Shown in pieces: positions 36,255 through 44,101 of a stretch of 64,000 nucleotides of DNA. Source of the DNA: Pseudomonas putida (GTDB lineage: Bacteria > Pseudomonadota > Gammaproteobacteria > Pseudomonadales > Pseudomonadaceae). The stretch is from assembly GCA_041071465.1 (NCBI GenBank), contig CP163498.1, forward strand, positions 1,516,001 to 1,580,000, given 5' to 3'. The notes beneath the pieces were generated by a model that was not told the DNA's origin, ran no database searches, and worked only from the letters and a program-made list of their open reading frames with translations. The position numbers and the translations under genes were made by a program. Position 1 is the first letter of the stretch; the number at the start of each line of letters is the position of its first letter.

Positions 36255-36752
36255 ATGAAACGCCACCTGCTGACCCTGACCCTGTCCCTTTTGGCCGCCA
36301 ACGCTTTTGCCCTGCCGGCTTCCGAGCAACACCTGACCGCCGAATCGCGCTCCAGCGCTGCCGAAATCGCCCAGCCACTGAAAACCGTAGCTGAAGGTGG
36401 TTCCGATCGGTTGATCGAACGCAGTGGCCGCGTTGCCGAAGGTGGTTCCGATCGCCTGATCGAACGCAGTGGCCGCGTTGCCGAAGGTGGCTCGGATCGT
36501 CTGATCGAACGCAGTGGCCGCGTTGCCGAAGGTGGCTCGGATCGCCTGATCGAACGCAGTGGCCGCGTTGCCGAAGGTGGCTCGGATCGCCTGATCGAAC
36601 GCAGTGGCCGCGTTGCCGAAGGTGGTTCCGATCGCCTGATCGAACGCAATGGCCGCGTCGCCGAAGGTGGCTCGGATCGCCTGATCGAACGCAATGGCCG
36701 CGTTGCCGAAGGTGGCTCGGATCGTCTGGTTGAACTCAGCCGTGTGAGCTGA
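36255..36752 (+). CDS. Secreted protein made of eight 15-residue tandem repeats
   Basis: This 165-residue protein has a signal peptide (MKRHLLTLTLSLLAANAFA), a short linker, and eight copies of the unit VAEGGSDRLIER[SN]G-R filling the rest; the last copy ends VELSRV. The 45-bp DNA units differ mostly at silent sites, so the repeat is under coding selection and not a fresh slippage product. GAGAGGAGCACC precedes the ATG. I cannot name a function. The charge-patterned repeat could be a periplasmic or surface structural or binding element. A clear rho-independent terminator follows at 36804. Confidence 0.85.
   Translation: MKRHLLTLTLSLLAANAFALPASEQHLTAESRSSAAEIAQPLKTVAEGGSDRLIERSGRVAEGGSDRLIERSGRVAEGGSDRLIERSGRVAEGGSDRLIERSGRVAEGGSDRLIERSGRVAEGGSDRLIERNGRVAEGGSDRLIERNGRVAEGGSDRLVELSRVS
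36387..36746 (+). repeat. Eight 45-bp tandem repeats inside a coding region
   Basis: Eight head-to-tail 45-bp units encode the 15-residue repeats. Units 4 and 5 are identical, and others differ at GGTTCC/GGCTCG, CGC/CGT and AGT/AAT. The phase is kept exactly throughout. Confidence 0.95.
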
Positions 36753-36803
36753 TCACCATGGCCGAAAAGAACAACCTCTGTCACAACGCTTGCTCCCCTC
36801 CAG

Positions 36804-36835
36804 GCCCGGTCCATTGACCGGGCTTTGTTTTTTTA
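36804..36835 (+). terminator. Rho-independent terminator of the repeat-protein gene
   Basis: GCCCGGT and ACCGGGC form a stem around CCATTG, followed by TTTGTTTTTTT. It lies 52 bp past the stop. Confidence 0.9.
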
Positions 36836-36874
36836 TCTAGAGTGCCCAGCCTTACCGTCACAGAAGCCCGCATC

Positions 36875-37510
36875 ATGCTACCGCGCGCCGAACAGAAGCT
36901 TCAGACCCGCCAGGCCCTGCTCGATGCAGCCTGCCTGCTCATGGAGAGTGGCCGTGGTTTCGGCAGTGTCAGCCTGCGCGAAGTGGCGAAGACCGCTGGC
37001 ATCGTACCGACCGGCTTCTACCGGCATTTTTCCGACATGGATGCCCTGGGCCTGGCCTTGGTGGCCGAAATCGACACCACCTTCCGCCAGACCATCCGCC
37101 TGGTGCGGCAAAACGAATTCGAACTGGGCGGCATCACCGACGCTTCGGTGCGCATCTTCCTCGACGTGGTAGCCGCCCACCGCGCGCAGTTCCTGTTCCT
37201 GGCCCGCGAACAGTACGGCGGTTCGCAGGCCGTGCGCCAGGCCATTGCCCGCCTGCGCCAGGACATAAGCGACGACCTAGCCACCGACCTTGCGCGCATG
37301 AAGCGCTGGCAGCACCTGGACAGCGCCGCGCTGGCGGTGATGGCCGACCTGGTGGTGAAGACCGTGTTCGCCACCCTGCCCGAACTTATCGACAGCCCGG
37401 AAGCGGGTTACCCACAGGCGCTGACGCCGCAGGAAAAGATCACCCAGCAGTTGCGCTTCATCTTCGTCGGGGCGCGGCATTGGCAGGGCTTGGGCAACCC
37501 TCAACCCTAG
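36875..37510 (+). CDS. TetR family transcriptional regulator
   Basis: This 211-residue regulator has an N-terminal helix-turn-helix (RQALLDAACLLMESGRGFGSVSLREVAKTAGIVPTGFYRHFSDMDALGLALV) and a helical ligand domain (FLFLAREQYGGSQAVRQAIARLRQDI). The profile resembles FabR/DesT-type regulators of unsaturated fatty acid synthesis, but that is a family impression. ATG 36875 (MLPRAEQKLQTRQ) is preferred; an upstream GTG at 36842 would lie within 10 bp of the terminator. The AGE-epimerase gene starts 43 bp later. Confidence 0.88.
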   Translation: MLPRAEQKLQTRQALLDAACLLMESGRGFGSVSLREVAKTAGIVPTGFYRHFSDMDALGLALVAEIDTTFRQTIRLVRQNEFELGGITDASVRIFLDVVAAHRAQFLFLAREQYGGSQAVRQAIARLRQDISDDLATDLARMKRWQHLDSAALAVMADLVVKTVFATLPELIDSPEAGYPQALTPQEKITQQLRFIFVGARHWQGLGNPQP

Positions 37511-37553
37511 TTCTGCTAACATGGCGCCCTGCCCGACAGCGACGAGCGCCGAC

Positions 37554-38651
37554 ATGTCCGACCCCCGCCCCACCCTGCCCGAACTGGCCCGTTTCAACCA
37601 GCACTTCGCCGAACGCATCGTGCCAATGTGGCAAGGCCCAGGCTGGAACGCCGACATGGCCCTGCCCTACGAGGCGCTGGACGCCCAGCACCAACCCTTG
37701 CCGGTGCAGCGCTACCGGGCCATGGCCTGCGCACGCCAGCTGTACCTGTTCAGCAGCCGTATCGGGCAACCGGGCGCCGCCGAGCGCGCATCAGCCCTGT
37801 TCCGTTCGCTGCAAAAGCACTTCCACGATGCCGAGCACGGTGGCTGGTTCTACAGCATCGACGCCCAGGGCAAGCCGCTGGACCGGCGCAAAGACCTGTA
37901 CACCCATGCCTTCATCGTGTTCGCCTGCGCGCACTACTGGGGCAAGGTGCGTGAAAGCCTGGTGGAATCCACCCTCAACGCCGCGCTCGACATCATCGAC
38001 CAGCAGTTCGCCCGTGACGACGGCCTGTACGAAGCCAGCCTGGGCGAAGACTGGGCCGACCTGGGCAGCGGCCCACTGCAGAACCCGCAGATGCACTTGG
38101 CCGAGGCGTTTCTGCAGGTACTGGCAGTGCGTGACGATGAACATGTCCGCCAGTCACTGCTGCAACTGTGCGAGGCGCTTGAGGCGCACTTCATCGAACC
38201 GGCCCACGGCCTGATGCTGGAAAAGCCACGCGGGGCTGTGGATAACTGGTTCGAACCGGGGCACCAGTTCGAATGGTTCTACTTGCTGCACACCTCGCCG
38301 CTGCTACGTGACACGCCGCTTTATGCGTCCATCGACCGGGCTTTCGGCTTTGCCGAACAGTTCGGGGTGAACGATGCGGCGGTGTTGGCGATGCTGAATG
38401 TGGACGGTCAGGTGCTTGATGCCACCCAGCGCATCTGGGCACAGGCGGAATACCTGCGGGCGCTTGTGTTGCGCGCGGGGGGCGAGGCGAAGCTGTCGGG
38501 GCAGTTGCAGGCGCTGCAAACGCGGTTCCTGCGGGAAGCGGGCTGGTATGAGTGCCGCGATGGTGAGGGGGCGGTGAGTCGGCATGATATGCCCTCTACT
38601 ACGCCCTATCATTTGGCGACCTGCCTGGAAGGGTTGCAGCGCCTGAACTGA
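37554..38651 (+). CDS. N-acylglucosamine 2-epimerase (AGE) family sugar isomerase
   Basis: This 365-residue alpha/alpha-barrel protein has AGE-family features (RYRAMACARQLYLFSSRIG, GGWFYSIDAQGKPLDRRKDLYTHAFIVFACAHY, NPQMHLAEAFLQVLAV, EPGHQFEWFYLL, RIWAQAEYLRALV). Pseudomonas members have been assigned mannose or related aldose-ketose isomerase activity. ATG 37554 (MSDPRPTLPELARF) is chosen over an in-frame ATG 33 bp upstream. It is convergent with the SDR gene across a REP pair. Confidence 0.85.
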   Translation: MSDPRPTLPELARFNQHFAERIVPMWQGPGWNADMALPYEALDAQHQPLPVQRYRAMACARQLYLFSSRIGQPGAAERASALFRSLQKHFHDAEHGGWFYSIDAQGKPLDRRKDLYTHAFIVFACAHYWGKVRESLVESTLNAALDIIDQQFARDDGLYEASLGEDWADLGSGPLQNPQMHLAEAFLQVLAVRDDEHVRQSLLQLCEALEAHFIEPAHGLMLEKPRGAVDNWFEPGHQFEWFYLLHTSPLLRDTPLYASIDRAFGFAEQFGVNDAAVLAMLNVDGQVLDATQRIWAQAEYLRALVLRAGGEAKLSGQLQALQTRFLREAGWYECRDGEGAVSRHDMPSTTPYHLATCLEGLQRLN

Positions 38652-38655
38652 CGCA

Positions 38656-38766
38656 TTCGCGGGTAAACCCGCTCCCACAGTGATCGCGCCAGCTTTTAGG
38701 TTTTGTGCAAGACCGGTGCTCCCACAAGGATTGCACAGTACCTGTGGGAGCGGGTTTACCCGCGAA
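38656..38766. repeat. Paired REP-type palindrome
   Basis: Two perfectly complementary 25-base arms (core CGCGGGTAAACCCGCTCCC) lie 61 bases apart between convergent genes. This is the classic P. putida GGTAAACCC REP class. A partial third copy (GTGCTCCCACAAGG) lies in the spacer. Confidence 0.85.
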
Positions 38767-38778
38767 AAGGCCCTTGGA

Positions 38779-39546
38779 TCAGCCCTTGGCCGACCGGTCG
38801 ATCGAGAAGCCTGCCCAGTCCTGACTCACCGGCATCAGCTCCAGGCTGTTGATGTTGATGTGCGCCGGCTGGTTAAGGATCCAGAAGATGGTCTCGGCAA
38901 TGTCCTGCGGCTGGATCGGCTCGGCACCTGCGTAGGTGGCGTCGTACTTGGCCTGGTCACCGCCGAAACGCACCAGCGAGAACTCGCTCTCGCACAGGCC
39001 CGGCTCGATGTTGCTCACGCGCACGCCGGTGCCGCGCAGGTCGCAGCGCAGGCTCAACGAGAACTGGCCGACGAAGGCCTTGGTGCCACCGTAGACGTTG
39101 CTGCCCGGGTACGGGTAGTTGCCCGCCACGGAACCTACGTTGAGGATCGAAGCGCCGCGGCCATGGGCGATCAGCCGTGGCAGCAGCAGCCGGGTGGTGT
39201 ACATCAGGCCCTTGATGTTGGTATCGACCATGGTTTCCCAGTCGTCCAGGCTACAGTTCTGCGCCGCATCCACACCCAATGCAAGGCCGGCGTTGTTGAC
39301 CAGGCCGCGAATCTTTTCGAACCCGGCCGGCAGATTGGCGATGGCCTGCTCCATGGCCTTGCGGTCACGTACGTCGAGCACCAGGCCATGCACTTCGGTC
39401 TTTGCCGACAGCTCGGCGCACAGGGCGTCCAGGCGCTCCTTGCGGCGGCCAGTGAGCACCAGCTTCCAGCCAGCCTCAGCGAAGCGGCGGGCGGTGGCCT
39501 CACCGAAACCGGAAGTGGCACCAGTGATGAATACGGTGGACGTCAT
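38779..39546 (-). CDS. Short-chain dehydrogenase/reductase
   Basis: This 255-residue classical SDR has the cofactor loop TGATSGFG, NNAG in LVNNAGLALG, the catalytic Ser region LNVGSVAGNYPYPGS and YGGTK (Tyr and Lys). Its sequence resembles the YdfG family of NADP-dependent 3-hydroxy acid dehydrogenases (VFITGATSGFGEATARRFAEAGWKLVLTGRR). The start at 39546 (MTSTVFITG) is the family start. Its 5' side faces the DnaA-box region. Confidence 0.9.
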   Translation of the reverse strand: MTSTVFITGATSGFGEATARRFAEAGWKLVLTGRRKERLDALCAELSAKTEVHGLVLDVRDRKAMEQAIANLPAGFEKIRGLVNNAGLALGVDAAQNCSLDDWETMVDTNIKGLMYTTRLLLPRLIAHGRGASILNVGSVAGNYPYPGSNVYGGTKAFVGQFSLSLRCDLRGTGVRVSNIEPGLCESEFSLVRFGGDQAKYDATYAGAEPIQPQDIAETIFWILNQPAHININSLELMPVSQDWAGFSIDRSAKG

Positions 39547-39693
39547 GCTCTGTTCCTCAAGGTAGGTTCTCATGGCAGCTTTGCAGCATGCCCTCGCCAA
39601 GCGCCGGCAGCAAGCCGTTCAAGGCACTGATCATTTTTTGTTCATATTCGGCAAACCCTTGTGGCAGAGGGCTCGCCGACAGGTATGCGCATG

Positions 39694-40103
39694 TTATCCA
39701 CAAGGCTTTCCCCACGGATTGGGGGCAACTTTTCCACCGTGCGGAACCCATTCAGCGCTCCGTGGTCGGTGGATATCTTTCAGGTGATGGCGCAAGGCTT
39801 TCAAGCATGCCGCCTGCAGCGGTCTGTCCAAGGTTTTTGCACAGAGTTATGCACAGGTTCGGCGCTAATTCCGGGGTGCTTTCAGGGCTGTGGGAAACCT
39901 TGGAAAATCATCCACAACGGGGATGTGATCAAAAAATGATCGCATCGCTGCAGAGCCTGGTATCAGTGGGCTGGAGCGAGATGCCACCATGTTTTCCACA
40001 GGCGGTTCCACATTATCCGTGGACAAGATCAACTTTGTGGAAACAAGGGTTTGTGAGGGAGTATTGGTGTGTGTCGAGAGCAAGACGCGGCAAGTTGTCC
40101 ACA
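39694..40103 (+). promoter_or_regulatory. Cluster of DnaA boxes in the 594-bp SDR-livF intergenic region
   Basis: The gene-free stretch 39547-40140 contains four exact TTWTNCACA boxes in one orientation: TTATCCACA 39694, TTTTGCACA 39835, TTATGCACA 39847 and TTTTCCACA 39992. Near matches with one mismatch lie at 39730, 39908 and 40095, and on the other strand at 39889 and 40036. Chance expectation for exact boxes in this length is about 0.03. GATC sites and an AT-rich patch (TGATCAAAAAATGATC, from 39927) lie among them. No convincing gene overlaps. It could act as a DnaA-titrating or DnaA-reactivating site. Confidence 0.75.
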
Positions 40104-40111
40104 TTGAGAAT

Positions 40112-40130
40112 GGGGCTGCCTTGCAGCCCC
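40112..40130 (-). terminator. Hairpin after livF
   Basis: GGGGCTGC and GCAGCCCC form an 8-bp stem with a 3-base loop, 11 bp past the livF stop. There is no long T-run. Confidence 0.55.
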
Positions 40131-40140
40131 CGAATACAAC

Positions 40141-40857
40141 TCAGTGCCCGCCAAGGTAGGCGTTACGCACCTCCTCGTTGACCAACAGCTCCTGCCCGGT
40201 ACCGGTCATGCGAATCTGCCCGTTGACCATCACATACGCCCGGTCCGACAGTTTCAGCGCATGGTTGGCGTTCTGCTCCACCAGGAAGATGGTCATCCCG
40301 GTCTTGGCCAGCTCTCGCAAGGTCGAGAAGATCTGCTTGACCACGATCGGCGCCAGCCCCAGCGAGGGCTCGTCCAGCAACAACAACTTCGGCCGGCTCA
40401 TCAGCGCCCGGGCAATCGCCAACATCTGCTGCTCGCCACCGGACATGGTCATGGCCCGCTGGTTACGCCGCTCCTTCAAGCGTGGGAACAACTCGTACAT
40501 GCGCTGCATGTCTTCGTCGGCATGTTTGTCGCCGATGGGGATGGTACCCATCATCAGGTTTTCCTCGACGGTCATGTCAGGGAACACCCGGCGCCCTTCC
40601 GGCGACTGGGCAATACCGTTGGAGGCGATGTAGTGCGACGACTTGCGGGTAATGTCGGTGCCGCGATAGACGATATGCCCAGACGCTGCCCGCGGCTGGC
40701 CGAAAATCGACATCAGCAGGGTCGACTTACCGGCACCGTTGGCACCAATCAGGCTGACCGTCTCACCTTCGTTGATGTGCATCGAGACCTTTTTCAACGC
40801 CTGGATCGGCCCATAGAACACGTCCAGGTCCTTCAGCTCCAGAATGGGTGCACTCAT
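40141..40857 (-). CDS. livF: Branched-chain amino acid ABC transporter, ATP-binding protein
   Basis: This 238-residue ATPase has Walker A GANGAGKST, signature MSGGEQQMLAIARAL, Walker B LLLLDEPSLGLAP and H-loop LVEQNANHAL. It is the last gene of the braC/livK-livH-M-G-F operon and overlaps livG by 4 bp. Two different ATPases (LivF and LivG) drive import of Leu, Ile and Val, and in Pseudomonas also Ala. Confidence 0.95.
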   Translation of the reverse strand: MSAPILELKDLDVFYGPIQALKKVSMHINEGETVSLIGANGAGKSTLLMSIFGQPRAASGHIVYRGTDITRKSSHYIASNGIAQSPEGRRVFPDMTVEENLMMGTIPIGDKHADEDMQRMYELFPRLKERRNQRAMTMSGGEQQMLAIARALMSRPKLLLLDEPSLGLAPIVVKQIFSTLRELAKTGMTIFLVEQNANHALKLSDRAYVMVNGQIRMTGTGQELLVNEEVRNAYLGGH

Positions 40858-41729
40858 ACCAGTTCCTCTTCGTCTGCACCCAGGTAGGCGGCGATCACCG
40901 TCGGGTTGTGGCGGATGTCCTGCGGCGCGCCTTCGGCAATCACGTTGCCATGGTCCAGCACCACGATATGGTCGGAAATGCTCATGACCATGCCCATGTC
41001 ATGCTCGATCAGCACCACGGTGATGTCGTGCTCGTCACGCAGTACGCGGATCATGCGGCTGAGGGCTTCGGTTTCCTGGGGGTTCAGGCCCGCCGCCGGT
41101 TCATCCAGGCAGATGATTTTCGGCCGTGTGCACATGGCTCGGGCAATTTCCAGGCGCCGCTGCTGGCCGTACGACAACTCGCCGGCCAGGCGGTTGGCGC
41201 AGTCGACCAGGTCGACCACTTCAAGCCAGTAGAACGCGTGGTCCAACGCATCGCTTTCGGCCTTGCGGTAGGCCTTGGTGTTGAGCACCCCGGCCAGCAG
41301 GTTGCGATTGACCCACATGTGCTGGGCCACCAGCAGGTTCTCCACCACCGACATTTCCTTGAACAGGCGAATGTTCTGGAAGGTGCGTGCCAGGCCCGCG
41401 CGGTTGACCAGGTGGGTGCCGCCGAACATCTTGTAGTACATGCGGTTGGCAAAGCGCGCAGGCGACACGAAATCGGCCGCCTGGAAGCGTTCGCCAAGCA
41501 GCTGGATGACGTTGGTGTGGCTGCCGCGCACGTTCAGCTCGATACGCCCGCCACTGGCCTTGTAGAAGCCGGTCAGGCAGTTGAATACCGTGGTCTTGCC
41601 GGCGCCGTTGGGGCCGATCAAGGCAAAGATCTGATTGCGCCGGACCTTGAGGCTGACGTCGCTGAGCGCCTTGATGCCACCGAACTGCATCATCAGGTTG
41701 TCGACCGAGAGAATGATATCGTCGCTCAT
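40854..41729 (-). CDS. livG: Branched-chain amino acid ABC transporter, ATP-binding protein
   Basis: This 291-residue ATPase has Walker A GPNGAGKTT, signature LSYGQQRRLEIARAM, Walker B IICLDEPAAGLNPQE and H-loop LIEHDMGMVMSISD. The sequence is typical LivG/BraF. It overlaps both livM and livF by 4 bp (ATGA-type junctions), so translation is coupled. Confidence 0.96.
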   Translation of the reverse strand: MSDDIILSVDNLMMQFGGIKALSDVSLKVRRNQIFALIGPNGAGKTTVFNCLTGFYKASGGRIELNVRGSHTNVIQLLGERFQAADFVSPARFANRMYYKMFGGTHLVNRAGLARTFQNIRLFKEMSVVENLLVAQHMWVNRNLLAGVLNTKAYRKAESDALDHAFYWLEVVDLVDCANRLAGELSYGQQRRLEIARAMCTRPKIICLDEPAAGLNPQETEALSRMIRVLRDEHDITVVLIEHDMGMVMSISDHIVVLDHGNVIAEGAPQDIRHNPTVIAAYLGADEEELV

Positions 41730-43033
41730 GGCGCCACTCCTTTACGCGGGGTCACACCGGTACGGCTGATGCGGATCAGCCCACGCGGTCGCCAGATCAT
41801 CATCAGCACCATCAACACGCCGAACAGCAACACCCGGTACTCGGAGAAGCTGCGCAGCAGCTCCGGCGCCACTGTAAGCACGAACGCCGCGATGACCACG
41901 CCCACGGTCGACCCCATGCCACCCAGTACGACGATGGCCAAGATCAGCGCCGACTCGAAGAAGGTGAATGACGACGGGTTGACGAAGCCCTGGTAGGTGG
42001 CGAAGAACACCCCGGCCAAGCCGGCGGTGGAGGCACCCAAGGTAAACGCCGAAAGCTTGACCAGCACGTGGTTCAAGCCCATCGAACGGCAGGCGATTTC
42101 GTCTTCGCGCAGCGCTTCCCAGGCCCGGCCGACCGGCATGCGAGTCAGGCGGTGCTTGATGTACAGCACGGCCAGCACAACCAGGAACAGCACGGCGTAG
42201 ATGAACACGAACTTGAGGTTGACGTTGTACTCGAAGCCGAAGAACTCGTGGATCGGCACCCCGCCATCCTTGGCCCGGCGGCCGAACTCCAGGCCGAAGA
42301 AGGTTGGCGAAGGCGCCGGCATGCCGTTGGGGCCACCGGTGAACGACAGCCAGTTGTTCAGCACCAGGCGGATGATCTCGCCAAAGCCCAGGGTCACGAT
42401 CGCCAGGTAGTCACCGTGCATTCGTAGCACCGGGAAACCAAGGATGCACCCCGCCAGCGCCGCAGCGATGGCCGCCAGCGGCAGCACGCTCCAGAAGCCC
42501 AGGCCGAGGTACTGGTAACCCAGCGCCAGGCCGTAGGCACCGATGGCGTAGAACGCCACGTAGCCCAGGTCGAGCAGGCCGGCCAAGCCGACCACGATGT
42601 TCAGGCCAAGGCCCAGCAGCACGTAGATCAGGCCGAGGATGACCACGGTCAGCAGGTACTTGTTGGCGAAGATCGGGAAGACGATGGCAATCACGATCAG
42701 TGCAGGGATGATGTAGCGCAGGCGCGACTTGTAGTCCGGGGCATTCACATGCACGCCCGAGCCACCGCTGTCGAAGCCCTGGAGCATGCGCTGCCCAGGG
42801 GCAGTCTGCAGGAACAGGCTGAGCAGGAAGCGCCCGACCATCACACCACCGACCAGCCACGCCACGCGGCGCGGCTCGGCATTGAAGGTGTAGCCGTCGA
42901 GCACCACGCCAACGACCGGGCCAAACACGATGAGTGCCAGCAGGCCAGCGACGAGGGTCTCCAGCAGGCTGCGTTTAATGTCGAAACCCTTGGTTTCGCT
43001 AACAGAGGCAGTTTTGGCAACGGACATGTTCAT
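41726..43033 (-). CDS. livM: High-affinity branched-chain amino acid ABC transporter, permease
   Basis: This 435-residue permease has an N-terminal extension with two extra helices before the LivM core (LRYIIPALIVIAIVFPIFANKYLLTVVILGLIYVLLGLGLNIVVGLAGLLDLGYVAFYAIGAYGLAL), which is usual for pseudomonad BraE/LivM. The ATG at 43033 overlaps the livH stop (TGATG). A GTG one codon earlier and ATG 43027 are alternatives. The end overlaps livG by 4 bp. Confidence 0.95.
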   Translation of the reverse strand: MNMSVAKTASVSETKGFDIKRSLLETLVAGLLALIVFGPVVGVVLDGYTFNAEPRRVAWLVGGVMVGRFLLSLFLQTAPGQRMLQGFDSGGSGVHVNAPDYKSRLRYIIPALIVIAIVFPIFANKYLLTVVILGLIYVLLGLGLNIVVGLAGLLDLGYVAFYAIGAYGLALGYQYLGLGFWSVLPLAAIAAALAGCILGFPVLRMHGDYLAIVTLGFGEIIRLVLNNWLSFTGGPNGMPAPSPTFFGLEFGRRAKDGGVPIHEFFGFEYNVNLKFVFIYAVLFLVVLAVLYIKHRLTRMPVGRAWEALREDEIACRSMGLNHVLVKLSAFTLGASTAGLAGVFFATYQGFVNPSSFTFFESALILAIVVLGGMGSTVGVVIAAFVLTVAPELLRSFSEYRVLLFGVLMVLMMIWRPRGLIRISRTGVTPRKGVAP

Positions 43034-43947
43034 CACACCTTAGCCACGAGCGGGCGACCCAGCAGGCCTTGTGGGCGGAAGATAAGGATCATCACCAGCA
43101 GCGAGAAGCTGAACACATCCTTGTAGTCGGAGTTGATCAAGCCAGAGAACAGCGACTCGGAAATACCCAGGATGATGCCGCCGAGCATGGCGCCAGGCAG
43201 TGAGCCGATCCCCCCGAGCACCGCGGCGGTGAATGCCTTGATACCGATGATGAAGCCGGCATAGAAGTCGAACGTGCCGTAGTTCATGGTGATCAGCACG
43301 CCGGCCAGGGCGGCCATCACTGCACCGATGACGAACACGTAGGAGATTACCCGGTCGGTGTTGATGCCCAGGATCGAGGCCATCTTGCGGTCTTGCTGGG
43401 TGGCACGGCACATGCGGCCGAGCTTGGTGTACTTGATCACGTAGGTCAGCAGGCCCATGCCGACGAAGGCTGCCACCAGAATGAAGATCTTGGTATAGGT
43501 CAGTTGCACGAAGCCGGTGCCGACTTCGACACGCATGGCACCTTCCAGCAAGGTTGGCACGCCTTGCTGGCGGGCGCCCTGGCTGATCTGAGCGTAGTTC
43601 TGCAGGATCAGCGAAATGCCGATGGCACTGATCAGCGGCGCCAGACGGGTGGAGTTACGCAGGGGTTTGTAGGCGATGCGCTCGATGGTGAAGCCATAGA
43701 CGCCCGTGACGACGACGGTGAACAACAGCGTGCCCAACATCAGTAGCGGGAACGACTCGACGCCGAAGTAAGCCAGCAATGCCAGGCTGATTGCCGCGAG
43801 GTACGCGGAAATCATATACACCTCGCCGTGCGCGAAGTTGATCATGCCGATGATGCCATAGACCATTGTGTAGCCGATGGCGATCAGGCCATAGACCGAC
43901 CCGAGGGTCAGGCCGTTGACCAGTTGCTGCAGGAAAATACCATCCAT
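43033..43947 (-). CDS. livH: Branched-chain amino acid ABC transporter, permease
   Basis: This 304-residue permease has eight or so helices. The LivH/BraD signature is LVNGLTLGSVYGLIAIGYTMVYGIIGMINFAHGEVYMISAYLAAI, and GKMASILGINTD-like and GGIGSLPGAMLGGIILGISESLFSG follow. It is separated from braC by about 150 bp that contain a stable hairpin, which can lower permease expression relative to the binding protein. Confidence 0.95.
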   Translation of the reverse strand: MDGIFLQQLVNGLTLGSVYGLIAIGYTMVYGIIGMINFAHGEVYMISAYLAAISLALLAYFGVESFPLLMLGTLLFTVVVTGVYGFTIERIAYKPLRNSTRLAPLISAIGISLILQNYAQISQGARQQGVPTLLEGAMRVEVGTGFVQLTYTKIFILVAAFVGMGLLTYVIKYTKLGRMCRATQQDRKMASILGINTDRVISYVFVIGAVMAALAGVLITMNYGTFDFYAGFIIGIKAFTAAVLGGIGSLPGAMLGGIILGISESLFSGLINSDYKDVFSFSLLVMILIFRPQGLLGRPLVAKV

Positions 43948-44068
43948 AACGCAATCTCACCTGATTGAGATTGCACGAGCGCCGACCACGGCGCGGGCCA
44001 CCTGAGCGGGGCCCTCGCAGCGCAGAACTGTGCAGATCTACGAATAAAGACTGGTACCGCGGGGCTTG

Positions 44069-44090
44069 GGCCCGAGCATCAGCCCGGGCC
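44069..44090. other. GC-rich hairpin between braC and livH
   Basis: GGCCCGAGC and GCCCGGGCC pair, with one mismatch, around a short ATCA-type loop, 12 bp past the braC stop. On the minus strand no T-run follows, so it is more likely a partial terminator or an mRNA-stabilising structure than a full stop. Confidence 0.55.
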
Positions 44091-44101
44091 GTGGGCCGTT
44101 T

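Noticed and set aside
36387..36746. CRISPR-like array of 45-bp units
   Set aside because: The units are contiguous with no spacers and encode an in-frame 15-residue repeat in a protein with a signal peptide.
36194..36814. 206-residue open frame on the minus strand across the repeat region
   Set aside because: It is the antisense shadow of the repeat protein, made of repeated RSEPPSATRPL. It has no ribosome site and the plus-strand gene has a signal peptide and terminator.
39694..40103. A second chromosomal origin
   Set aside because: DnaA boxes are present, but there is no AT-rich unwinding element of usual size and no dnaA/dnaN/rpmH context. A titration or regulatory site fits better.
39588..40181. 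197-residue open frame in the DnaA-box region
   Set aside because: It runs across the DnaA boxes and the livF terminator, has no family resemblance and no credible ribosome site.
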